NCBI GenBank assembly: GCA_030685025.1
Contig: JAUXWC010000277.1
Location: forward strand, 23,587-87,586
Direction: 5' to 3'
Length of the DNA stretch: 64,000 bases
From: Rhodoferax sp.
GTDB taxonomy: Bacteria > Pseudomonadota > Gammaproteobacteria > Burkholderiales > Burkholderiaceae_C
Below the pieces are notes generated by a model. That model worked only from the letters and a program-made list of their open reading frames with translations, was not told the origin of the DNA and did not search any database. Position 1 is the stretch's first letter. Each line of letters begins with the position of its first letter. Shown here piece by piece: positions 26,297 through 35,285 of this stretch. The position numbers and the translations under genes are program-made.

Positions 26297-27516
26297 TGTC
26301 GCCCGCTCGAACCTTGCTTGTGCTGGCGCTGGTTACGGCGCCGGCAGCCTGGGCGCAGGTCACGCTGTCAGGCTTTGTGCAGCAAAACACGGCCGTCAAC
26401 ACGGTGACGGCCAACCCTGATGGGCGCCACTACAAGTGGCTGGAGGAGCGCGCCCAACTCAAACTTGACGCCGCCAGCGGCGCCTGGCGCTTGCTGGCCA
26501 AGGGCGACCTGGCCTGGGACCACCTGGGCCGCCAAGGGCAGTCGGAGTTGCGCGAGGCCTATGTCGATTACGCAGCAGGCGCTTGGGATGTGCGGGCCGG
26601 CCGGCAGATCATCACCTGGGGACTGGGCGACTTGGTGTTCGTCAACGATGTTTTCCCCAAGGACCATGAAGCCCTGTTCTCGGGGCGCCCAATGGACTAC
26701 CTCAAGCGTGGCGTGGATGCGGTGAAACTGGGTGCCTACCCGGAGTTTGCCAATTTCGAGCTGGTGCTGGCGCCCGAGTTTCGTGAAAGCCGCATCCCGG
26801 ACGCCGCGCGGTTTCGTTTGTACGACCCGCTGCCGATGCTGACTCAGCGCGACACCATCCGACCCAGCCAGGGCGAGTTTGGGCTGCGCATCTACCGCGA
26901 CCTGGCCGGTTGGGACGGCGCGATATACCTGTACCGTGGCTACCAACGCACGCCCTCCATGCGCCCGGATAGCATGACGGCGCCCAGCAAGGTCAGCTAC
27001 TTCTACCCGCAGCTCTGGGTTTATGGCAGCAGCGTTTCGGGTCGAGTGGGCGAGGGCGTGTTGAGCCTGGAGGCGGCCTATTACGCCTCTCCGCAGGACC
27101 GCGCAGGCAGCGACTTCACGGTGCCCAATGCGCAGACCCGCCTGCTGGCGGGCTACCAGATTCAGCCGGTGGAAGACCTCTCGCTGGGCTTTCAGGTCTA
27201 CGCCGAGAAGCTGCACCAGTACCAGGCCTACGCGGCCGCGCTGCCAACCGGCTTTCCCATTGACAAACGCTGGAGCCCTACCGTGACGGCGCGGCTGACC
27301 CAGTTCTACCTGCACCAGACGCTGCGGCTGTCGGTCTACGCCTCCTACAACGCCAGCAATGGCGACCACTTTGTCAACCCGGAGCTGCGCTACAGCTTTA
27401 CCGACAAGGTCTGGGGCGCGGTCGGCGCGAACCTTTTTGGCGGCAAGCCGTCGGGGCAGTTCGGGCAACTGGCGCGCGATGACAACCTGTACCTGCAGAT
27501 GCGTTACGAGTTCTGA
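26296..27516 (+). CDS. Outer-membrane beta-barrel protein (DUF1302-like)
   Basis: 406 residues with a signal peptide (cleaved after AWA) and a mature part of alternating beta-strand pattern ending YLQMRYEF, the C-terminal aromatic signature of outer-membrane barrels. The repeated RAGRQIITWGLGDLVF segment is typical of DUF1302-type proteins. It overlaps the LolA-like gene (TGATG) and is the likely outer-membrane component of the export system. Confidence 0.8.
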   Translation: MSPARTLLVLALVTAPAAWAQVTLSGFVQQNTAVNTVTANPDGRHYKWLEERAQLKLDAASGAWRLLAKGDLAWDHLGRQGQSELREAYVDYAAGAWDVRAGRQIITWGLGDLVFVNDVFPKDHEALFSGRPMDYLKRGVDAVKLGAYPEFANFELVLAPEFRESRIPDAARFRLYDPLPMLTQRDTIRPSQGEFGLRIYRDLAGWDGAIYLYRGYQRTPSMRPDSMTAPSKVSYFYPQLWVYGSSVSGRVGEGVLSLEAAYYASPQDRAGSDFTVPNAQTRLLAGYQIQPVEDLSLGFQVYAEKLHQYQAYAAALPTGFPIDKRWSPTVTARLTQFYLHQTLRLSVYASYNASNGDHFVNPELRYSFTDKVWGAVGANLFGGKPSGQFGQLARDDNLYLQMRYEF

Positions 27517-27550
27517 AACAACCGGATGATCAACCTGCGGGGATAAGCCG

Positions 27551-28732
27551 ATGTTCACGGGACGGCGCAACGTTTTGCTGCTGGCATTCAGTCAGGCTTT
27601 GATGCTCTCGGTCATCGTCCTGTCGGTGACGCTGGGTGCCGTGCTCGGCAGCATGCTCGCACCCGATAGAAGCCTGGCCACACTGCCCATCGCCATGTTG
27701 GTGGTCGGCACCGCTATCGCCTCCCTGCCGGCGGCATTTCTGATGCGTCACCACGGGCGCCGGGCTGGCTTCATGATCGGCATCGCCCTGGGCTTGAGCG
27801 GCAGTCTGTTGTGTGCGCTGGCATTGCAACAACGCTCGTTCGGCCTGTTTGTCGCCGGGCATCTGCTGCTGGGCGCTTACCAGGGTTTCGCCAACTACTA
27901 TCGTTTTGCGGCGGTCGAAGCGACGGACCCCGAGCATGCCGGTCGGGCGATCTCCTGGGTGGTGGCCGGTGGGGTCGTGGCTGCTTTCGTCGGGCCGCAA
28001 CTTGCGGCGTGGGGGCGGGACTGGATGGCCGGTGCGTCGTTCGTGGGCTCCTACCTGGCCCAAGCGGCGCTCTGCGTGATGGCGCTGGCGCTGATGGCGC
28101 AAGTGCGGTTCGGACCGGGCACCATCGCCCAGACGGGTGCTGCACGGCCGTTGCGTCAGATCCTGCGGCAGTCGGCCTTGCGGGTCTCGATCCTGGGCTC
28201 GGCGGTTGCTTATGCGGTGATGATCATGGTCATGACGGCAACCCCGCTGGCCATGCTGGGCTGTGGACTGGGCAGCAACGACGTGACGCCGGTGATCCAG
28301 TGGCACGTGGTGGGCATGTTCGCGCCATCCTTCTTTACCGGGTCCTTGATCAAACGCTTCGGTGCGCTACCCATGATGCAGACGGGCTTTGTGCTGCTAC
28401 TGGGCCACGTGGCGGTGACACTGCTTGGCAGTGAGTTTCTGCACTTCCTGTCCGGCCTGCTGTTGCTGGGCGTCGGATGGAACTTTGCCTTTGTCAGCGG
28501 CACCACGCTGCTGACGCAAACCTACCGCCCCGCCGAGCAATTGAAGGTGCAGGCCGTCAACGAATTCGTTATTTTTGGCCTGGTCGCGCTGAGTACCCTG
28601 TCCGCCGGATGGCTGTACCAGCGCTTCGGCTGGATTGCCCTTAACCTCGCAGTTGTTCCGCTGCTGGCCCTGGCCTTGCTGTCGACATCGGTCATGGGGC
28701 GGCGAATACACCTGTTGGAGAAACCCGTATGA
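27551..28732 (+). CDS. Major facilitator superfamily transporter
   Basis: 393 residues with twelve hydrophobic segments and the cytoplasmic loop motif FLMRHHGRRAGF between helices 2 and 3. The substrate cannot be read from the sequence. It starts 34 bp after the outer-membrane protein gene and overlaps the cysteine desulfurase start by 4 bp, so it is translationally coupled to that gene. Confidence 0.82.
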   Translation: MFTGRRNVLLLAFSQALMLSVIVLSVTLGAVLGSMLAPDRSLATLPIAMLVVGTAIASLPAAFLMRHHGRRAGFMIGIALGLSGSLLCALALQQRSFGLFVAGHLLLGAYQGFANYYRFAAVEATDPEHAGRAISWVVAGGVVAAFVGPQLAAWGRDWMAGASFVGSYLAQAALCVMALALMAQVRFGPGTIAQTGAARPLRQILRQSALRVSILGSAVAYAVMIMVMTATPLAMLGCGLGSNDVTPVIQWHVVGMFAPSFFTGSLIKRFGALPMMQTGFVLLLGHVAVTLLGSEFLHFLSGLLLLGVGWNFAFVSGTTLLTQTYRPAEQLKVQAVNEFVIFGLVALSTLSAGWLYQRFGWIALNLAVVPLLALALLSTSVMGRRIHLLEKPV

Positions 28733-29937
28733 GCGCCGCGCCGGGCCGCCCCAAGCAAGCTCGCACCGCAGCCCGCCAGGGCGAAGGTACTCCAGTGAAT
28801 GCGCCGATCTACCTCGACTACAACGCCACCACGCCGATCGCCCCGGAAGTCGTGGAGGTCATGCTGAGCTGTCTGCGCCAGCACTTCGGCAACCCCTCCT
28901 CAGCGCACGCCTTCGGCCGTGTGGCCGCGCATACCGTGGCGACTGCGCGCGCTCAGGTGGCGGCGCTGATTGGGGCGCAAGCCGACGAGGTGGTGTTCAC
29001 CGGCTGCGCCACCGAGGCCAATAACCTCGCTTTGCTCGGCGTGGCGCGTGCCATGGGTGGCAGCAAGCGACACTTGGTGATCAGCGCCATTGAACACCCT
29101 GCCGTGATGGGGCCGGCCAGGCAGCTTGAAGAACAGGGCTGGAGCCTGACCGTGGTGCCGGTAGACGGCTTTGGCCGTGTCTCGCCGCACGACATTGCAC
29201 AGGCGCTGCGGCCTGACACCGCGCTGGTGTCCGTGATGCACGCCAACAACGAGGTCGGGACCATTCAGCCGATTGCCGAGATTGCGCGCATCACCCGCGA
29301 ACGTGGTGTTTTGCTGCACACCGACGCGGCTCAGTCGGCAGGCAAAATCCCGATTGACGTGGACAGCCTGGGCGTTGACCTGCTGACGCTGGCCGGGCAC
29401 AAGTTCTATGCCAGCAAGGGCGTCGGGGCGCTCTACGTGCGCGCCAACACACCCATTCGCAATATCGGTTTCGGCGCCGATCACGAACACGGCTTGCGAC
29501 CAGGCACCGAGAACGTGGCCGCCATTGCAGGCCTGGGGGTCGCGGCCCAGCTTGCGCAGGCGCGGCTGCCAGAACTGGGTGCCCAACTGCGCGCGCGGCG
29601 GGATCAACTTCACGCACTGCTGAGCGCGGCCATACCTGGCCTGATCCTCAATGGCCACCCGCAGCAAAGGCTGCCCAACACGCTGCATGTTTCGTTTCCG
29701 GCAGTCAGCGCACGCCGCTTGCTGGAGCACGCCGGCCACATCGTGGCGGCGTCGCTGGGCTCGGCCTGCCATTCGGAACACGATGCGGTCAGTGGCGTGT
29801 TGGCGGCGATGGGCGCGCACGCCGTGCGCGCGGCCGGGGCCGTGCGACTGTCAGTCGGTGCCATGACTTCGCCGATTGACGTGCAGCGCGCCGCTCAGGG
29901 GCTGCTTGAGGCTTGGCGAACCGCCACCGCCCCGTGA
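28729..29937 (+). CDS. Cysteine desulfurase (IscS/NifS-like)
   Basis: 402 residues. A pyridoxal-phosphate enzyme that takes sulfur from cysteine. The cofactor lysine is in LAGHKFYASKG, the substrate motif is HANNEVGTIQP, and the catalytic cysteine is in GSACHSEHD. The first 20 or so residues (Arg/Gln/Ala-rich) are not family sequence; a GTG 66 bp downstream (VNAPIYLDYNAT) is an alternative start, but the ATG gives a 4-bp overlap with the MFS gene. No iscU or scaffold gene is nearby, so a role in sulfur relay or cofactor (Moco) supply to the next operon is possible. Confidence 0.88.
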   Translation: MSAAPGRPKQARTAARQGEGTPVNAPIYLDYNATTPIAPEVVEVMLSCLRQHFGNPSSAHAFGRVAAHTVATARAQVAALIGAQADEVVFTGCATEANNLALLGVARAMGGSKRHLVISAIEHPAVMGPARQLEEQGWSLTVVPVDGFGRVSPHDIAQALRPDTALVSVMHANNEVGTIQPIAEIARITRERGVLLHTDAAQSAGKIPIDVDSLGVDLLTLAGHKFYASKGVGALYVRANTPIRNIGFGADHEHGLRPGTENVAAIAGLGVAAQLAQARLPELGAQLRARRDQLHALLSAAIPGLILNGHPQQRLPNTLHVSFPAVSARRLLEHAGHIVAASLGSACHSEHDAVSGVLAAMGAHAVRAAGAVRLSVGAMTSPIDVQRAAQGLLEAWRTATAP

Positions 29938-29983
29938 CGCCGCTGGGCTGAGACCTGGCAGAGCGGTCAGCCGCGGAAACCAC

Positions 29984-30041
29984 ATTACGGTGACGTAACG
30001 CGAAACAGCCGATTGACTCGATATGGTTTCCTTTTCGTAAC
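29984..30041 (+). promoter_or_regulatory. Two upstream activator sites, operon 1
   Basis: ATTACGGTGACGTAAC (29984-29999) and GTTTCCTTTTCGTAAC (30026-30041) both fit the pattern GTTNC-N6-GNNAC, the first with one mismatch. Their starts are 42 bp apart, about four turns of the helix. The first begins 176 bp before the -24/-12 element. The same pair with nearly the same spacing precedes the second molybdoenzyme operon (47617-47673). They are candidate sites for the sigma54-dependent regulator encoded at 43958-45307. Confidence 0.6.
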
Positions 30042-30159
30042 CATTGGGTCCGTCGCGCTTGGCAGCGCCCCCTGATCTTGGCCTTGCAACCCCCAGGTCC
30101 GTCGTCGGGATGGGGAATTCCCCTTCTGAATCATGCGGTTACGCCTTGGACGTGATGGT

Positions 30160-30175
30160 TGGCGCGCTTTGTGCT
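30160..30175 (+). promoter_or_regulatory. Sigma54 promoter, operon 1
   Basis: TGGCGCGCTTTGTGCT matches the sigma54 consensus TGGCRYR-N4-TTGCW with one mismatch (GTGC for TTGC). The essential GG (30161-30162) and GC (30173-30174) are 10 bp apart, as required. Its position relative to the activator sites is identical to that at operon 2, which raises confidence above what the sequence alone would give. Confidence 0.6.
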
Positions 30176-30557
30176 GTGGAGTCAGGGAACTCCCGATACA
30201 CGAACATGGTTACTTCACTACTCGAACGCACAGGCAAGACGCCCGGCCCCGGCGGCAGGGTGGGTTTCCAAGACCGGCCACAGGTGGTCAGCGCGGGCTG
30301 CTCAAGCTGGTTTGCTCTGGCAAGTGCGCGGCATCTGTCAGCCTGTGTTGCACGCGTTCGCCACGTGGCCCGGTTCGAATCGGGTGATTTGTTACGCGGC
30401 GGTAACCGTCCTGCCTGCCTGCAAGTCCACCTGGCGTTCGTGGCCCGCGCCGGCCCTCTCCCATCGATGAGCCCTGGCCTCGCAGGTGAAGTGAATGCTG
30501 TCCCCCATCGAGCCTCAGTCCGAACCGTACCAACCACTTTTGCATAAGGACAAACGT

Positions 30558-33479
30558 ATGAAGCTGCTAGACAACCAACTGACCCGCAGAAACTTGCTCA
30601 AAGTCTCGGGTGGCGTCGCAGTGCTGACGCAAATCCAACCCGCCAACGCCCAGGAGTGGCTGGCGCAGGTTGGCAAGACCGGGTCCCGGCCGGATGCGGT
30701 CGGTACCGACGCCAAAATTGTGCGCAGCGTCTGTCTGATGTGCCACAGCGGCTGTGGCATTCAGTGCACCATCGTCAATGGCGAGTTGACCAAGATCGAC
30801 GGCAACCCTTATCACCCCAACAACTACGACTACGTGGCCAAGGGCGATATTGTCGAAGAGAGCGATCTCGACGGCGGGCTGAACGGCAAGGACGTCGGCA
30901 CGCTATGCGCCAAGGGCCAGGCCGGTGTCTATGCACTCTACAGCCCGGCGCGCCTGAAACACCCGCTCAAACGGGTCGGGCCGCGTGGCTCGGGCAAGTG
31001 GAAAATCGTCTCCTGGGATCAGGCGTTGACCGAGATTTGCGACGGCGGTGTGTTGTTCAAGGATGTGCCGGGCGAGGAGACCCGCATGGTGGAGGGGCTC
31101 AAGTCGATCCTTGGCAACGACAAGCCCATGGGTCCGGAGGATTCGGACTACATGGACGAGGCGCCGCCGGACGGCTGGGGTCCCAAGCGCAACCAGTTCG
31201 TCTGGGCGCACGGGCGCAACGAGCAGTCGCCGCTGACCCCGCGTTTCGTCAAGGACTCGTGCGGCACGCCCAACATGCTCAACCACTGCGACCGTTGCGC
31301 CGGCACCTTCTACAACGTGGTCGAACACGTGATGAACGTGCCGCCCTATGAGATCGGCGCCTATGCTGACTACGAGTACTGCACGCTGCTGATCAGCGTG
31401 GGCTCCAACATCACCCACGCCGACTACCCTGGGCAAACCCGGGCGCGCTACCTGCAGAAGTTCGCCAAGCGCACCGGACCCGACGCCAAGCTGTTCAAGC
31501 ACATCGTGGTCGATCCCTGGCTCTCGCCGGGTGCCGCCAAGGCGCTGCAAGGCAAGGGCGAGTGGATCCCGCTCAAGCCTTCGAGCGACGCCTATTTTCT
31601 GATCGGCATGATCCGCTGGATGATCGAGAACAAGGGCTACAAGGCCGATTACCTGGCGCTGCCCAACGAGCAGGTGGCCAAGAAGACCGGTCGGCGCAAC
31701 TGGACCGACATGACTTACCTGGTGCGCACCAAGGAGCCCAAGCTGTTTCTTTCGGGCAAGGATGCGGGGCTGGGCCAGTCCGACTACGTGGTGCTGGTCG
31801 GTGGCAAGCCAACCCTGTTCCACGAGGCCGATGGCCCCGCCGATCTGGACGCCGAAGTCGAGATCAAGGGCGAGCGGTTCAAAACCGTGTTTCGCATGCT
31901 GCGCGAGCGCGCTTTCGAGAAAACCATCGACGAATGCGAACGCTTTTGCGACATCCCGGTCGGCACCATCGCCAGTGTGGCCAAGCAATTCGCCAGTGCC
32001 AAACGCCCGGTAATCGAGATGTTCCGCGGCCCGATCCAACAGTCCAACGGCTGGTGGAACGGGCAGGCGCTGATTACCCTGAACATGATGGTCGACAACA
32101 TCGACCGCAAGGGCGGCTACATCCCCGGCCACAAGGCCTACAGCGGGTCGGTGGGCGGACCCAAGCGGGAGGCGAAAGGCGTCCCGATTGATCGCAACAA
32201 AGCCAAGTACCAGGGCAAGAAGGCGACTTCGACGCGGCCCTTCTACCCCTTGGCGATCCGCACCGTCACCACCGAGTTCTTCGCCGGCGTGAAGCAGGGC
32301 TACCCCTACCGCACCAAGGCTTACCTGAACTACTACAACGACCCGGCTTACACCCAGCCCCTGAACTGGACCATCACCGAGGCGCTGGTGGACCTCAAAG
32401 CGATGCCGCTGACCTTCAGCATCGACGCCTACATGGGCGAGACCACCTTGCTTTGCGACTACGTGCTGCCCGACACCGAGTACCTGGAGCGCTTCGGCGG
32501 CTTCAAGACTTACCCGCCGATCAAGACGCAAGTGCAGGGCCTGCGCCAACCGGTGGTCGGCACGCTCGACCCCAAGACCAAGAGCTACCGCGGCATCCAC
32601 CCGGACGTGCAAACCGCCGACGACACGCTGATCCAACTGGCCCTGCGTTGTGGCTTGCCGGGTTTCGGCAAGGACGGTGGCGGCCCCGGCGTGGACCTGT
32701 TTACCTCCTGGCAGTTCTGGAACGAGTTCTACAAGAACGGCGACTTCAAGGGTGAGCCCGGGTTAGAGCCCGGCAGCCGCCTGGTCAAGCTTGGCGGCAA
32801 GTACGAGAACCCGGCCAAGCAGTACGACGGCGACTACACGCGTTTCCCCGGCGGTCGCCAGGTACGCGGCCTGTCGGCCTACGCCGCCAACGTGGCGGCG
32901 AACAAGAACAGCATGACCGGCAAGTACTTCGACGGACTGCCGCTATACCGCTTCATCATTGACTGCAAGGAGAACGAGATCGACCCGGCGATCTGGAAGG
33001 AGTACCCGCTGCAGCTCCATACCCACAAGGACGCCTGGCACACGCAGACGCGCACCATGAATAACCTGTGGCTGGCCTCGATCAAGCCGCAGAACTACGC
33101 CGAGATCAACCCGGCCGATGCGCAGAAAATGGGTGTCATCACCGGCGACTGGGTCAAGGTCAAGTCGCCTTCGAGCAAGCACATCCCCTTCGTCGAAACC
33201 TCGATGGGTGACGGCTGGTACAAGATGCAGGTCAGCGTGACCAGCCGCATCCGCCCCGGCGTGTTCTCGGTCAGCAACTCCTACGGACGCTGGGGCGCCG
33301 GCGGCAAGGCGTGGTCGGCGGACGGCAAGCAGCAGTTCTACGACAAGCGCATCGGCGCGGGCTTCAGTGTCAACCCGCTCTACATGGCCGACCCGGTGCT
33401 GGGCGATCGCATCCTGATTGATCCGGTAGGCGGCGGCACCCAGAGTTACGGCACCCCGCTGCGCGTCGAAAGAATCTAA
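30558..33479 (+). CDS. Tat-exported molybdopterin oxidoreductase, Ttr/Psr/Arr class
   Basis: 973 residues. A Tat signal (TRRNLLKVSGG) leads to a DMSO-reductase-family catalytic subunit. The [4Fe-4S] ligands are C59, C62, C66 and C117. In NHCDRCAG the second Cys (C247) aligns with the Mo-ligating cysteine of the polysulfide/tetrathionate/arsenate reductase class (residue GTPN just before it). The substrate is not clear: tetrathionate, polysulfide, selenite and arsenate are all possible; a cytoplasmic sulfite dehydrogenase (SoeA) is ruled out by the Tat signal. The operon has no NrfD-type membrane anchor; NapC-like and multihaem cytochromes encoded downstream probably supply electrons. Sigma54-type promoter upstream. 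Confidence 0.85.
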   Translation: MKLLDNQLTRRNLLKVSGGVAVLTQIQPANAQEWLAQVGKTGSRPDAVGTDAKIVRSVCLMCHSGCGIQCTIVNGELTKIDGNPYHPNNYDYVAKGDIVEESDLDGGLNGKDVGTLCAKGQAGVYALYSPARLKHPLKRVGPRGSGKWKIVSWDQALTEICDGGVLFKDVPGEETRMVEGLKSILGNDKPMGPEDSDYMDEAPPDGWGPKRNQFVWAHGRNEQSPLTPRFVKDSCGTPNMLNHCDRCAGTFYNVVEHVMNVPPYEIGAYADYEYCTLLISVGSNITHADYPGQTRARYLQKFAKRTGPDAKLFKHIVVDPWLSPGAAKALQGKGEWIPLKPSSDAYFLIGMIRWMIENKGYKADYLALPNEQVAKKTGRRNWTDMTYLVRTKEPKLFLSGKDAGLGQSDYVVLVGGKPTLFHEADGPADLDAEVEIKGERFKTVFRMLRERAFEKTIDECERFCDIPVGTIASVAKQFASAKRPVIEMFRGPIQQSNGWWNGQALITLNMMVDNIDRKGGYIPGHKAYSGSVGGPKREAKGVPIDRNKAKYQGKKATSTRPFYPLAIRTVTTEFFAGVKQGYPYRTKAYLNYYNDPAYTQPLNWTITEALVDLKAMPLTFSIDAYMGETTLLCDYVLPDTEYLERFGGFKTYPPIKTQVQGLRQPVVGTLDPKTKSYRGIHPDVQTADDTLIQLALRCGLPGFGKDGGGPGVDLFTSWQFWNEFYKNGDFKGEPGLEPGSRLVKLGGKYENPAKQYDGDYTRFPGGRQVRGLSAYAANVAANKNSMTGKYFDGLPLYRFIIDCKENEIDPAIWKEYPLQLHTHKDAWHTQTRTMNNLWLASIKPQNYAEINPADAQKMGVITGDWVKVKSPSSKHIPFVETSMGDGWYKMQVSVTSRIRPGVFSVSNSYGRWGAGGKAWSADGKQQFYDKRIGAGFSVNPLYMADPVLGDRILIDPVGGGTQSYGTPLRVERI

Positions 33480-33489
33480 GGAGAACACC

Positions 33490-34113
33490 ATGGCCGAATA
33501 CAGCCCCATCATTTCGCGCGAAGCCATCGACCGATCCTTCGCCAAGCAGGGTCCCAAGCAGTACACGCTGTGGGTGGATCTGGAGCACTGCATCGGGTGC
33601 AACGCCTGCACCATCGCCTGCAAGGCGGAAAACAACACGCCCGTCGGGGTGGACTACAACCGCGTGATCGAGATCGAGGAAGGCGACTTCCGCGATGCCA
33701 GAAAAACGCCCAACGTCAGCGTCACGTTCGTGCCGATGCCCTGCATGCACTGCGGCCAGCCAGCCTGCCTGGCGGCCTGCCCGGTGGGGGCCATCACCAA
33801 ACGCAAGGAAGACGGCATCGTCCTGATCAACAAGGACAAGTGCATCGGCTGCCGCTACTGCGCCTGGGCCTGCCCCTACGGCGCGCCGCAGTTCAACGCC
33901 GAGGCCAAGGTCATGGAGAAATGCACCTTGTGCGTGCATCGGGTCGAAAAAGGCTTGCTGCCGGCGTGCGTGACCACCTGCGTGGCCAAGGTGCGCTTCT
34001 TTGGCGAGCTCAACGAACTGACCACGATCATGCGTGAGAAGCGGGCCAAGAGCGTCAGCTTGAGCGTGGCCGGCGCGGACACGAAACCGAGCGTGCAGTA
34101 CACCAGCAAGTAG
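33490..34113 (+). CDS. Four-cluster Fe-S electron-transfer subunit
   Basis: 207 residues, the DmsB/TtrB/PhsB type. Four groups of cysteines are visible: CIGCNACTIAC, CMHCGQPACLAACP, CIGCRYCAWACPYG and CTLCVHRV...CVTTC, enough for four [4Fe-4S] clusters. It has no signal peptide and is expected to be carried out with the Tat-exported catalytic subunit encoded 10 bp upstream. It links the molybdenum site to a cytochrome partner. Confidence 0.9.
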   Translation: MAEYSPIISREAIDRSFAKQGPKQYTLWVDLEHCIGCNACTIACKAENNTPVGVDYNRVIEIEEGDFRDARKTPNVSVTFVPMPCMHCGQPACLAACPVGAITKRKEDGIVLINKDKCIGCRYCAWACPYGAPQFNAEAKVMEKCTLCVHRVEKGLLPACVTTCVAKVRFFGELNELTTIMREKRAKSVSLSVAGADTKPSVQYTSK

Positions 34114-34132
34114 TTAAGCCGAGCCCAAGAGC

Positions 34133-35284
34133 ATGGACCAGTCTGTCAAAACCGCGACCGCGCCACCGGTGGAAGTGGCGAGCGAATTGTGCTCGCGCTT
34201 TCGCTGCACCAAGTCCGACTGCACGGCGTGCGCGGCGGTCTGCCCGGTCCCCGGCGCCGTGGCATTCACGCAGCAGGGCGCGCAGGTCACGGCGTCCTGC
34301 GTCGGCTGCGGTGCCTGTGCCGCGGCCTGTCCGAACGGTGCCATCCGGCCGCAGATCAGCGACCAGCGGCTGGCCGCGCGCCTGCGCCAGGGCACCCAGG
34401 GGGGCTCGTCACTGCGTATTGGCTGTGCCTGGGCGCAAGCTCGGGTGGATGTGGTCGTGCCTTGCCTGGCCCGGCTTACCGAGGCCTTGTTGCTGGCGCC
34501 GATCCAGGGGGGTGCCTCCCAAGTCGAATTGCTGGCGCCCGATTGCGCTGCCTGTGGCTTTAAAAAAGCCGCACCGCAATGGGAACGGGCACTGGCTTTC
34601 ACCAGCGGCCTGTGCCAAGCGGCGGGTCTATCGGCGGGCCGTGTCAGGCGGGTCGTGGTGCCGCGCGGCAAAGCCGAGGAAGCCGCCGCGCCGTCCAACG
34701 TCAGTCATTCGCGCCGGGCCATGTTTCGCGGTTTCGCTGATCGTTGGAAAGCCGTCGGTGTGACCATGGAGGCCGAGCAAGAGTTGCCCGAAACCTTTCG
34801 CGAGATCGTGCAGCGGCACGGCGAGAACAGCAAACGCTCGGATCTACTCAAGGTGCTGGCCGAGTTGCCCCCCGCCAAGCCGATCTCGACCGTGGTCCAA
34901 GCCGACGCGGTGCCGCTGGCGCAACTGGCGGTGGATCAGCACTGCGTGGCCTGCAACGTGTGTGAAACGCTTTGTCCCGTGGGCGCCCTGTCACATCGGG
35001 ATGAGGGTGCGCGTTACACGCTGGAGCTGGACGCCGCGCGTTGCACCGGCTGCCGCGTGTGCGAGGTGGCCTGCTACCACCGGGCAATTCATGTCGGCAA
35101 GACGGTGGACTTGGCGCTGCTGTTCACGCGGCCTCGCGTCACGCTGTTCACCGCCGAGCGGCGCACCTGCGGTAACTGCCGCGACAGTTTTGTAGACAAC
35201 ACGACCGATCTTTGTCCGGCGTGTCGGCTGAGCGGCGATCGCCGTGAAGCCACGGCCCGACTTTTCTTGTCTGGAGGAATCTGA
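34133..35284 (+). CDS. Cytoplasmic polyferredoxin with zinc-ribbon tail
   Basis: 383 residues without a signal peptide. Two ferredoxin-type motifs lie near the N-terminus (CTACAAVCPVPGAV and CVGCGACAAACPNGAI) and two in the C-terminal third (CVACNVCETLCPVGAL and CTGCRVCEVACYHRAI). A Cys-pair knuckle follows (CGNCRDSF ... CPAC). The middle part has CAACGF and is otherwise not recognised. Its place between the Fe-S subunit and the TorD-type chaperone suggests a role in maturing the molybdoenzyme, such as cluster insertion, rather than in the respiratory chain; NapF is a rough parallel. Confidence 0.75.
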   Translation: MDQSVKTATAPPVEVASELCSRFRCTKSDCTACAAVCPVPGAVAFTQQGAQVTASCVGCGACAAACPNGAIRPQISDQRLAARLRQGTQGGSSLRIGCAWAQARVDVVVPCLARLTEALLLAPIQGGASQVELLAPDCAACGFKKAAPQWERALAFTSGLCQAAGLSAGRVRRVVVPRGKAEEAAAPSNVSHSRRAMFRGFADRWKAVGVTMEAEQELPETFREIVQRHGENSKRSDLLKVLAELPPAKPISTVVQADAVPLAQLAVDQHCVACNVCETLCPVGALSHRDEGARYTLELDAARCTGCRVCEVACYHRAIHVGKTVDLALLFTRPRVTLFTAERRTCGNCRDSFVDNTTDLCPACRLSGDRREATARLFLSGGI

Positions 35285-35285
35285 A

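Larger units (their letters stand above)
29938..30557 (+). promoter_or_regulatory. 620-bp control region of first molybdoenzyme operon
   Basis: No gene is supported here. It contains, in order, two activator-site candidates (29984-29999 and 30026-30041), a sigma54 -24/-12 element (30160-30175) and a leader of about 370 nt up to the ATG at 30558. A weak hairpin CCCGGTTCGAATCGGG is at about 30371. TAAGGAC before the ATG is the ribosome binding site. The leader's length suggests further control at RNA level. Confidence 0.55.

Noticed and set aside
30371..30386. tRNA-like T-arm (CCCGGTTCGAATCGGG)
   Set aside because: The stem pairs only four bases with an eight-base loop, and no acceptor, D or anticodon arms can be folded around it.
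30558..33479. Naming the first molybdoenzyme as arsenite oxidase ArxA because of the AioX/ArxX-like sensor
   Set aside because: Sensor type alone does not set the substrate; the operon lacks the arxC (NrfD) subunit and I cannot see signatures that separate Arx from Ttr or Psr.
34133..35284. Polyferredoxin as a respiratory subunit
   Set aside because: It has no signal peptide and lies beside the chaperone gene, so a maturation role in the cytoplasm fits better.
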